Assembly (NCBI GenBank): GCA_002724825.1
Contig: PBPU01000024.1
Coordinates: 6,387 to 12,152 of the forward strand
Reading direction: 5' to 3'
Length of the DNA: 5,766 nucleotides
From: Acidimicrobiaceae bacterium
GTDB taxonomy: Bacteria > Actinomycetota > Acidimicrobiia > Acidimicrobiales > UBA8592
The notes beneath the pieces were generated by a model. It saw only the letters and a list, made by a program, of their open reading frames with translations, was not told the origin of the DNA and made no database searches. The position numbers and the translations under genes were made by a program. The number at the start of each line of letters is the position of its first letter. Within the stretch, counting starts at the first letter, position 1. Positions 1-5,529 of this stretch are shown here, piece after piece.

Positions 1-330
1 CTACCTTTGGGGAACTCAACGTTTGGGGTAGCCCTTTTTATAATTGCGGCTTGGTTTGTGTGCACTGAGTGTGTGATTGTGTCAATGCTTTCTATTTGTA
101 CTGAATTGGATGGCAAGGCTCGAGGGAAGATGATGGGGTATGTCTACGCTGGTTGGTCTATGGGAAGATTTTTTGGAGCTATCAGTGGCGCACTGCTCTA
201 TGAATGGAAAGGAATTAATCCTGTTTCATACGCAATGACGGGAGCTCTGATCATTGGCCTGATGCTGGTAATAATAGGATTTCGTCGTTTTGAGGATTCC
301 CAAGCTCGATATGGAGAGGTTCGTTCATGA
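1..330 (+). CDS. MFS transporter, C-terminal fragment (5' end outside window)
   Basis: The reading frame is open from the first base of the window, so the start lies upstream and only the last 109 residues are visible. A TTG at base 7 could be read as a start, but the protein clearly continues before it. The fragment shows three hydrophobic segments, at about residues 9-33, 44-67 and 75-94 of the visible part. A charged loop (ELDGKARGK) lies between the first two, and a hydrophilic tail follows a basic FRRFED end. This fits the last helices (10-12) of a major facilitator superfamily permease in the inner membrane. The E-(x)n-R-G loop followed by a glycine-rich helix (GWSMGRFFGAISGALLYEW) is typical of that family. 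The substrate cannot be read from this end. Its stop overlaps the next gene by ATGA, implying co-transcription and coupled translation with the nucleotidyltransferase. Another multi-helix transporter family is possible but less likely. Confidence 0.75.
   Translation, partial: LPLGNSTFGVALFIIAAWFVCTECVIVSMLSICTELDGKARGKMMGYVYAGWSMGRFFGAISGALLYEWKGINPVSYAMTGALIIGLMLVIIGFRRFEDSQARYGEVRS
313..319 (+). promoter_or_regulatory. Ribosome binding site of the nucleotidyltransferase
   Basis: GGAGAGG lies seven bases before ATG 327, inside the last codons of the transporter gene. It fixes the start at the ATGA overlap and suggests that translation is coupled. Confidence 0.65.
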
Positions 331-854
331 AAAGAGGTGTTTATCCGGGTTCATTTAATCCTCCTACTGTCGGGCATGTGGCAATAGTTAAAGCAGCTAT
401 ACGGCTTCATGAGCTCGATCGCATTGATTTAGTTGTCTCTGAAGTTGCTTTGGCCAAACCTATGATTGAGAAGCCTTCGCTAGAAGAAAGACTGCAAGTG
501 ATTACTGCTTCTTTTACAGACTTTCCTGAGGTGAATGTTCTTCGTACTTCATTGCAGCTTATTGCTGACATTGCTCGGGGGTATGATGTCGTTGTTATGG
601 GTGCTGATAAGTGGGTACAAATCAACGATGTACAGTTCTACGATAGTGAAGCGCATATGCTCGAGTCTCTTTCGAGCCTTCCGACGTTAGCCGTTGCACC
701 AAGAAGTGGAGAGAATGTTGATGAAAGCATTCGTTTAGATGTACCTGAAACGATCGCTGAAGTATCTTCGTCTTCAGCCCGTAAAACAAACTTCGAGTGG
801 ATGACAAAAGCCGCACAGGATTTCAGCGACGAAAGTGGGGCATGGCAGGCCTGA
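327..854 (+). CDS. Nucleotidyltransferase of the CoaD/NadD (cytidylyltransferase-like) fold
   Basis: This 175-residue protein should transfer a nucleotide (AMP or CMP) to a phosphorylated substrate. The N-terminus GVYPGSFNPPTVGH (residues 4-17) is the family's phosphate-binding loop. It carries TxGH (T14, G16, H17), the form found in phosphopantetheine adenylyltransferase (CoaD), rather than the HxGH of NadD. A second signature, SSSSAR (147-152), sits where the family has its ISSTxxR/ISSS nucleotide-binding motif. The middle, VVMGADKWVQIN (89-100), looks more like the GAD segment of nicotinate-mononucleotide adenylyltransferases. The real substrate is therefore unresolved; CoaD, NadD or a specialised enzyme are all possible. 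The length is normal for the fold. ATG at 327 is supported by GGAGAGG at 313-319, seven bases upstream, and by the ATGA overlap with the transporter gene. The protein is probably cytoplasmic, with no signal or membrane segment visible. Confidence 0.8.
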   Translation: MKRGVYPGSFNPPTVGHVAIVKAAIRLHELDRIDLVVSEVALAKPMIEKPSLEERLQVITASFTDFPEVNVLRTSLQLIADIARGYDVVVMGADKWVQINDVQFYDSEAHMLESLSSLPTLAVAPRSGENVDESIRLDVPETIAEVSSSSARKTNFEWMTKAAQDFSDESGAWQA

Positions 855-871
855 ACCCATATGAAGAAATA

Positions 872-928
872 ATGTCTGAACATTTGTACGTAACATGGTC
901 GCTCATTATTCTCAGTTGGGTTAGCTAA
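872..928 (+). other. Possible 18-codon leader ORF upstream of ilvD
   Basis: In the 141-base gap before ilvD, an ATG opens an 18-codon frame reading MSEHLYVTWSLIILSWVS, ended by TAA. Seven of its 18 residues are Leu, Ile or Val, including a run LIIL at codons 11-14. That is what an attenuation leader for a branched-chain amino-acid gene would look like. Against this, the only purine-rich stretch before its ATG is a weak GAAGAAA, and I find no clear terminator/antiterminator hairpin with a T-run between it and ilvD. Leu/Ile/Val are common residues, so seven of 18 is only modestly enriched. It is recorded as a candidate, not a confident gene. Confidence 0.18.
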
Positions 929-980
929 AGTGGATAGCAAATTACTTGCGATCCAATTGGGACGAAAATTGAAAAGAAGC

Positions 981-985
981 TGAGG
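981..985 (+). promoter_or_regulatory. Weak ribosome binding site of ilvD
   Basis: TGAGG lies ten bases before the ATG at 996. It is a weak, slightly distant Shine-Dalgarno match, but better than anything before the alternative in-frame ATG at 1017, so it favours the 996 start. A TAAAAT at 988-993 resembles a -10 box, but it is too close to 996 to serve that start. If it were a promoter, translation would have to begin at 1017. Confidence 0.4.
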
Positions 986-995
986 TTTAAAATCT

Positions 996-2696
996 ATGAA
1001 TGAACAACCTGTCCAGATGAATATCCACTCGTCACGGATTACTCAGCCCAAGAGCCAGGGAGCCTCTCAAGCGATGCTCTTAGCCACCGGTTTGAGTCAG
1101 TCAGATCTGGATAAGCCTCAGATCGGTATCGCAGCATGCTGGTACGAAGGAAACCCGTGCAATATGCATCTTGACGGCCTTGGCGTTCACGTGAAACAAG
1201 GGGTAGTTGACTCAGGTCTCGTCGGAATGCGATTCAACACAATTGGTGTCTCCGATGGTATGTCTATGGGAACTGATGGTATGTCATATTCACTGCAAAG
1301 CCGAGATTTGATCGCCGATTCAATCGAAACGGTTATGGCAGCCCAGTGGTACGACGGCCTTGTCACCTTGCCTGGGTGTGATAAAAACATGCCGGGCTGC
1401 ATTATTGCAATGGGGCGCCTAGATCGTCCAGCAATCATGGTCTATGGCGGCACAATCCGAGCAGGCTGTGGCACCATTGGGGGTGTCGAAGAGAAACTTG
1501 ACGTTGTATCGGCCTTTCAGAGTTATGGGCAATTTCTAGCAGGGGCGATTACAGAAGAAGAACGCCAGACGATTGTGTCGTGCGCTATTCCAGGAGCTGG
1601 AGCTTGCGGGGGGATGTACACCGCAAATACGATGGCGACAGCCATCGAAGCGATGGGCCTGAGCCTGCCGTATTCGTCATGCACCCCAGCTGAGGATCCG
1701 GCAAAAATCCAAGAGTGCGTTACTGCTGGCGCAATGATGGAAATGCTTCTGTCGGAAGGATTGACGCCACGACGGATTGTCACTCGCGAGTCACTTGAGA
1801 ATGCAATGGTTGTGACTATGGCACTTGGCGGGTCAACTAATGCTGTATTGCATATGATCGCTATGGCCCGTGCATTCGAGCTCGAGTTAAACCTTGACGA
1901 TTGGCTCGCAACGAGTTCGCGAGTACCGCTGCTCGCTGATCTGAAACCGTCAGGACAGTATGTGATGGAAGACCTCCATGATGTTGGTGGTGTTCCTGGT
2001 GTGATGCGTTACTTGCTCGACGAGGGCATGCTCGACGGCGACCAGATGACGGTTACCGGCAAGACGTTGGGCGAAAACCTGTCCGAGGTTCCACACCTCC
2101 TAAAGGATCAAGACGTTCTTGCTTCGCTCGAGGACGCAGTGAAGTCGAGAGGCCATATTTCAATCCTGCATGGAAACCTTGCGCCTGGAGGCTCGGTAGG
2201 AAAGATCACTGGGAAACAAGGCCTGCTTTTTACAGGGCCAGCGCGTGTGTTTGACTCTGAAGAAGACATGATTGCGGGACTCGAAGAAGGTCGGATCCAG
2301 TCGGGCGATGTAATTGTGATTCGTTATGAAGGCCCCAAGGGTGGGCCAGGAATGCCTGAGATGCTGACACCCACCAGTGCGCTTGCAGGAGCGGGCTTTA
2401 TCGACGATGTAGCCTTGATCACTGACGGACGCTTCTCAGGTGGAAGCCACGGTTTTATTGTAGGACATGTTGTTCCCGAGGCACAGGAAGGCGGCCCAAT
2501 CGCACTGGTCCGTGACGGGGATGTCATAACGATCGACGACGAAAGCCATGAGATAACACTGGAGATCAGTGACAACGAGCTCTCTGCCCGTGCGGAGCAA
2601 TGGGAGGCGCCACCATTCAAGGCCACATCAGGCACCTTGTGGAAGTACATCCGCCTCGTCGAAGACGCATCCAACGGTTGCGTTACCGACGGCTGA
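996..2696 (+). CDS. ilvD: Dihydroxy-acid dehydratase, [2Fe-2S] type
   Basis: Dihydroxy-acid dehydratase removes water from 2,3-dihydroxy-isovalerate and 2,3-dihydroxy-3-methylvalerate to give the keto acids leading to valine/leucine/pantothenate and to isoleucine. It is a cytoplasmic IlvD/Edd-family enzyme. Both family signatures are present: GCDKNMPG (residues 127-134) and LITDGRFSGGS (474-484), whose Ser481 is the expected catalytic base. Three cysteines sit at the cluster positions: C55 (NPCNMHL), C128 (CDK) and C204 (ACGGMYTANTM). The CGGMYTANTM form is typical of the plant/actinobacterial [2Fe-2S] enzymes rather than the oxygen-labile [4Fe-4S] E. coli type. D87 (SDGMSMG), D129 and K130 are the expected metal-site residues. 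At 566 residues the length is normal for this type, and the frame is intact. Flanking gaps of 141 and 90 bases and the absence of other ilv/leu genes suggest it is transcribed alone. Sampled lines are more GC-rich than the neighbouring genes. ATG 1017 is an alternative start. Confidence 0.97.
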   Translation: MNEQPVQMNIHSSRITQPKSQGASQAMLLATGLSQSDLDKPQIGIAACWYEGNPCNMHLDGLGVHVKQGVVDSGLVGMRFNTIGVSDGMSMGTDGMSYSLQSRDLIADSIETVMAAQWYDGLVTLPGCDKNMPGCIIAMGRLDRPAIMVYGGTIRAGCGTIGGVEEKLDVVSAFQSYGQFLAGAITEEERQTIVSCAIPGAGACGGMYTANTMATAIEAMGLSLPYSSCTPAEDPAKIQECVTAGAMMEMLLSEGLTPRRIVTRESLENAMVVTMALGGSTNAVLHMIAMARAFELELNLDDWLATSSRVPLLADLKPSGQYVMEDLHDVGGVPGVMRYLLDEGMLDGDQMTVTGKTLGENLSEVPHLLKDQDVLASLEDAVKSRGHISILHGNLAPGGSVGKITGKQGLLFTGPARVFDSEEDMIAGLEEGRIQSGDVIVIRYEGPKGGPGMPEMLTPTSALAGAGFIDDVALITDGRFSGGSHGFIVGHVVPEAQEGGPIALVRDGDVITIDDESHEITLEISDNELSARAEQWEAPPFKATSGTLWKYIRLVEDASNGCVTDG

Positions 2697-2774
2697 ACAG
2701 GCTCGTTTTTCCCTGAATCCGAAGAGTCAACGCCAAATATCGTTGTCGCTAAGGCCACTCTGAAATTTGCGATG

Positions 2775-2780
2775 TAAGCT
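2775..2780 (+). promoter_or_regulatory. Possible -10 box for a leaderless hydrolase mRNA
   Basis: TAAGCT (the TAnnnT pattern) ends six bases before the ATG at 2787, which would place transcription start at or next to the start codon. No Shine-Dalgarno-like sequence occurs in the bases before that ATG, which fits leaderless translation as is common in actinobacteria. No convincing -35 hexamer is seen at 16-18 bases upstream. TAnnnT is short, so a chance match is quite possible. Confidence 0.3.
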
Positions 2781-2786
2781 ACGCCA

Positions 2787-3755
2787 ATGCGCCTGAAAAC
2801 TTTGTTTAAGGTTTTTGTTATTGCCCCTGCTCTTTCAGCTTTGGCTGTAATGATCTTGGAACGTTTGACGTTGAGAAAGATCGATACTGTGCAAAAGCCT
2901 CCCAATTGGGAAACACCTCGCTGGCCCAAAGGACATGCAACCACTGTACGTACAGATGATGGAGCTGAATTGGTTGTAGAAATCTCTGGCACGCTCACTG
3001 GGCCGGTAATAGTTCTCATCCACGGATTATCTGCCGATCACCATTGCTTTGGACCTATAGCTCAAAGTTTGATTGACGAAGGCTGCTGTGTTGTTGGAGT
3101 AAATCAACGTGGACACGGGGGGTCAACTGTAGGTTCTGCCGGATTTGGACCGGAACGCCAAGGACTTGATCTAGGTGAGGTTCTGCACGCATTGGATCTC
3201 CATGACGTGCACCTAGTTGGACATTCGATGGGAGGAATTGCTGCTATGTCGCTGCTTACGATGGGACCTTCATCGGCTGGGAAAAGAGTAGCCTCCTTAA
3301 CACTGCTTTCAACTCTTGCAGATACAAGCGGAAAAATCCGGCAGTTCTTCCTCGGCTTATCGAACCAAGTCTGGTACCAGAGATTGATAGATCATCCAGT
3401 TCACGGCCCTGCGCTAGCAAGATTTGCCTTATTCGGGAGGACTCCTTCTCGAGAAATGGTCAATGACGCCCTCGAACTTGGACAGCGTTGCCCCACCCCA
3501 CACCGTATTGATGCTTCACTCGGTTTGCTTCAGTACGATATTCGAGGCTTACTTCCTCTTATCGACTCACCGACGACTGTTGTCTGTGGTGCGAACGATC
3601 TTTTAACTACCCATAGTGAAAATCAAAGAATAGCTGATTTAATTCCTTCCGCTGAGATGATCACGGTTAAACAGGCCGGCCATATGTTTATATGGGAGAG
3701 TCCCGAGGAGATTACTGAAGCCATTCTTCAGAATGTTCATACGGTGACCGGCTAG
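2787..3755 (+). CDS. Alpha/beta-fold hydrolase with N-terminal membrane anchor
   Basis: This 322-residue protein is a serine hydrolase of the alpha/beta fold (esterase/lipase-like). In order, it shows: a hydrophobic segment at about residues 5-25 behind a basic start (MRLK), suggesting a signal anchor; VLIHGLS (76-82), the HG oxyanion-hole loop; NQRGHGGS (106-113), a variant of the usual DxRGxGxS; GHSMGG (145-150), the nucleophile elbow with Ser147; GANDLL (268-273), supplying Asp271; and GHMF (298-301), supplying His299. The triad is therefore complete. The cap region (about 180-250) gives no clue to the substrate, so ester, lactone or epoxide-like compounds remain open. It lies 90 bases after ilvD and probably has its own promoter. 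Its stop overlaps that of the opposing gene in CTAG. The hydrophobic N-terminus lacks an obvious signal-peptidase site, so an inner-membrane tether facing either side is possible. Confidence 0.85.
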   Translation: MRLKTLFKVFVIAPALSALAVMILERLTLRKIDTVQKPPNWETPRWPKGHATTVRTDDGAELVVEISGTLTGPVIVLIHGLSADHHCFGPIAQSLIDEGCCVVGVNQRGHGGSTVGSAGFGPERQGLDLGEVLHALDLHDVHLVGHSMGGIAAMSLLTMGPSSAGKRVASLTLLSTLADTSGKIRQFFLGLSNQVWYQRLIDHPVHGPALARFALFGRTPSREMVNDALELGQRCPTPHRIDASLGLLQYDIRGLLPLIDSPTTVVCGANDLLTTHSENQRIADLIPSAEMITVKQAGHMFIWESPEEITEAILQNVHTVTG

Positions 3756-4576
3756 CTGGGAGGGCTAGTGGAAGCGGCTATGTTATCCAATGATGTTCGC
3801 ACAATCAGTGTGTACGTATCTGCGATAGCTTTCTCTCGGTGCTTTTTTTGCGCTTCGAGTCTGTTGGGGTCGTTTACAACTTCCATGAAAGCTGCTTTGC
3901 TCGGGAACGTATTGAAACGGACTTGATCCCATTTCCTTCCATCACCAACTATGGTTCCTTCTACGCCAAACCATCCAGAGATTCGTAAACCGTTTTTAAG
4001 AGCTACCTCCGCAGCTTTTTCTTGGTATTTCTCCATATCTTGGGGGGTTTCGTCCATTTTGGCGCCTAACCCAAACTTGAGGACATGCAATACGGCAATC
4101 GGGCCATCTTTTTCGGATGGCGGGTATGGGACGTCTTCCCAATCTGTTTCCGATATATCTGTAGCTGGAAGATCTACAGGTAAGCACCCCATAACTATTG
4201 TTTCTTGCATACCTGCTTCCTTATGCACGTGCTTTTCTTTGAAGTCTTTGCGCTGTTGCATATCGATGAACGACCGTCGCGTTGGATACTTGACTACTGC
4301 AATTCTGTCCCAGTCTCGCTCGTCTCCCAAGAGTTTTGTTTCAACATCGCCGACGTAGACGATTTCTGCTCCGATGGCTGCAAGAGGTTCGAGTGGTGTA
4401 TAGAGATTATCCGCTTCACGGCCCGATATTTCCTGTGAAGAACTGTCTGCATATTGTGCTACGTCATGATATTTCATGAGGTTAACCATCCAAATTGGCC
4501 CATCCTCATCAGGTTGTGTGGTAGCAAGTCGCAAACCATAGTCGTGATCTATTTGACCGTATTTAGGCCCTGCCAT
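3752..4576 (-). CDS. Tandem DUF1330-like (dimeric alpha+beta barrel) protein
   Basis: This 274-residue protein is made of two related halves, at about residues 26-130 and 158-260, joined by an acidic, proline-containing linker. Each half begins with a strand of the type GPIWMVNLMKY (26-36) or GPIAVLHVLKF (158-168). Each then contains a WD pair before a strand and a (Y/F)P(T/S) turn (DWDRIAVVKYPTRRSF against KWDQVRFNTFPSKAAF), and ends in a charged helix with a final strand. This pattern matches DUF1330-like ferredoxin-fold domains, which normally pair as dimers; here one chain carries both halves. The reaction is unknown. The superfamily includes small isomerases, monooxygenases and ligand-binding proteins. 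No signal peptide is seen, so it should be cytoplasmic. ATG at 4576 shares one base with the stop of the dehalogenase gene (TAATG) and has a strong GAGGAG site seven bases upstream, so it is almost certainly coupled to that gene. Confidence 0.7.
   Translation of the reverse strand: MAGPKYGQIDHDYGLRLATTQPDEDGPIWMVNLMKYHDVAQYADSSSQEISGREADNLYTPLEPLAAIGAEIVYVGDVETKLLGDERDWDRIAVVKYPTRRSFIDMQQRKDFKEKHVHKEAGMQETIVMGCLPVDLPATDISETDWEDVPYPPSEKDGPIAVLHVLKFGLGAKMDETPQDMEKYQEKAAEVALKNGLRISGWFGVEGTIVGDGRKWDQVRFNTFPSKAAFMEVVNDPNRLEAQKKHREKAIADTYTLIVRTSLDNIAASTSPPS
3797..4105 (-). repeat. Second half of the internally duplicated protein
   Basis: This stretch encodes residues 158-260 of the same protein, with a GPI start, a strand ending in VLKF, the WD pair (W216, D217), the FPS turn (224-226) and a helix-strand end (REKAIADTYTLIV). 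It is shorter than the first half in its loop between the first strand and the WD pair. Confidence 0.55.
4187..4501 (-). repeat. First half of the internally duplicated protein
   Basis: This stretch encodes residues 26-130 of the tandem DUF1330-like protein. It shares with the second half the GPI start, a hydrophobic strand ending in LMKY, the WD pair (W89, D90), the YPT turn (97-99) and a closing helix-strand. The similarity is at protein level; I see no long matching nucleotide stretch, so the duplication is old. Confidence 0.55.
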
Positions 4577-5505
4577 TAGCTGTCTCCTCTTTCTGGTGAT
4601 GTGCTGGCTATAAAGTCATTCATTATCTCTGCAAGTTCCTTGCCTTTATCTTCCTGTAGGAAATGCCCAGCATTTTCTATAGTGACATGGTTCTGTCCTT
4701 GGGCTCCAGGTACTTTTGCGTGAAATGGGGCGTCTCCGCCTTTGGTGACTGGGTCGCTATCACTGAATGCGAGAAGAAATGGCTTTTCATATTCACTGAG
4801 CACTTCCCAAGCAGCGATATTGTCTTGACTAGCAGGGTCGTCGATACTTGTTGGAACGAACGACGGGAATATTCTTGCTCCTGCTTTGTATTCATCTGTG
4901 GGAAATGGTGCGTCATATGCTTGGATTTCGTCTTCTGTGAGGTCCCTGATGCAGGCGCTATTGATGAGCTTTCCTATTGGGAATTCTGGAGCTGTTTGTG
5001 AAAATTTCTGCCAAGCAAGGAAGGCTTCAGTCGCTTCTCCCTTACCTGTTGGAAGTCCAGTGTTGCCGATAACGACACGGTCGTACCGGTCTGGTTTTTG
5101 TGCTATCAGGCGTAATCCGATTAGACCACCCCAGTCCTGCCCAAAGAATGTAATGGAGCTCAGGTTTAAATGGTCGAAGATTAGCTCCCTCATCCATTCA
5201 ACATGCCTTGCGTAAGAGTAATCAGTTTGTTCAAGTGGCTTGTCGCTTTTGCCGAAACCAACTAAGTCCGGCACGATAACTCGATGGCCTTCTTCGACGA
5301 GGATAGGAATCATGTGCCGGTATAGGTAACTCCATGATGGTTCGCCATGAAGCAGGAGAACAGGGTTAGCACCTGCCGGCCCTTCATCAAGATAGTGCAC
5401 TCGAAGAGTCCCGCCATCTTGGTCATTTATTTCCTGATAGTTCGGTTGAAATCCGTAATCAACTACATTCTCAAACTGGGTATCTGGAGTTCGAATAGTA
5501 TCCAC
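4576..5505 (-). CDS. dhmA: Haloalkane dehalogenase, subfamily HLD-I
   Basis: Haloalkane dehalogenases cut carbon-halogen bonds with water, giving an alcohol, a halide ion and a proton, through an alkyl-enzyme ester. The 309-residue protein closely follows the DhlA/DhmA pattern. It has HGEP (53-56) with oxyanion/halide residue E55; GQDWGG (122-127) with nucleophile D124, where esterases have Ser, and halide-binding W125; cap-domain W165 in the FLAWQKF context, matching DhlA Trp175; YDAPFP...YKAGAR (197-211), a cap segment conserved in this subfamily; DP (251-252), giving the catalytic acid D251; and NAGHFLQED (278-286) with base H281. The N-terminus (RTPDTQFENV) matches mycobacterial DhmA-type proteins, supporting a GTG start at 5505, which AAAGGA precedes by five bases. 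The protein is probably cytoplasmic. Fluoroacetate dehalogenases and epoxide hydrolases are relatives, but the Trp pair and late Asp favour HLD-I. The actual substrate is unknown. It is the middle gene of a three-gene minus-strand run. Confidence 0.88.
   Translation of the reverse strand: MDTIRTPDTQFENVVDYGFQPNYQEINDQDGGTLRVHYLDEGPAGANPVLLLHGEPSWSYLYRHMIPILVEEGHRVIVPDLVGFGKSDKPLEQTDYSYARHVEWMRELIFDHLNLSSITFFGQDWGGLIGLRLIAQKPDRYDRVVIGNTGLPTGKGEATEAFLAWQKFSQTAPEFPIGKLINSACIRDLTEDEIQAYDAPFPTDEYKAGARIFPSFVPTSIDDPASQDNIAAWEVLSEYEKPFLLAFSDSDPVTKGGDAPFHAKVPGAQGQNHVTIENAGHFLQEDKGKELAEIMNDFIASTSPERGDS
4584..4589 (-). promoter_or_regulatory. Ribosome binding site inside the dehalogenase 3' end
   Basis: Read on the minus strand this is GAGGAG, seven bases before the ATG at 4576 and within the final codons of the dehalogenase gene. 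Together with the TAATG stop/start overlap it fixes the downstream start and implies re-initiation by ribosomes finishing the dehalogenase. Confidence 0.7.
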
Positions 5506-5510
5506 TGTTG

Positions 5511-5516
5511 TCCTTT
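5511..5516 (-). promoter_or_regulatory. Ribosome binding site deciding the GTG start of the dehalogenase
   Basis: Read on the minus strand this is AAAGGA, five bases before GTG at 5505. The site, plus the conserved RTPDxxFE sequence right after the start, supports GTG rather than a later codon. Confidence 0.6.
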
Positions 5517-5529
5517 CGTTATTTGACTA

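Noticed and set aside
884..912. Possible sigma-70 promoter (TTGTAC, then CATTAT) before ilvD
   Set aside because: The spacing is only 14 bases and the -10 matches four of six positions, which is not better than chance in AT-rich intergenic DNA.
953..960. Palindrome CCAATTGG upstream of ilvD
   Set aside because: A single eight-base palindrome with no second copy or flanking symmetry is too little to call an operator.
2690..2710. Possible terminator after ilvD (T-run at 2706-2710)
   Set aside because: The five-T run is not preceded by a stable stem. The nearest pairing (CGGT with ACCG) lies inside the coding end and is only four base pairs.
2324..3019. Long minus-strand open frame (231 codons) across the end of ilvD and the start of the hydrolase
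   Set aside because: It spans the 3' end of one well-supported gene and the 5' end of another, is Ser/Pro/Thr-rich without a recognisable motif, and is explained as a shadow of their codon usage.
3951..4358. Plus-strand open frame of 135 codons
   Set aside because: It is antisense to the tandem-repeat gene, Ser/Cys-rich, with no domain pattern and no ribosome binding site that I could find.
3752..4620. Similar C-terminal ends of the dehalogenase (IASTSPERGDS) and the tandem-repeat protein (IAASTSPPS)
   Set aside because: The nucleotide sequences do not match beyond short stretches. Short Ser/Thr/Pro tails are common, so this is probably coincidence.
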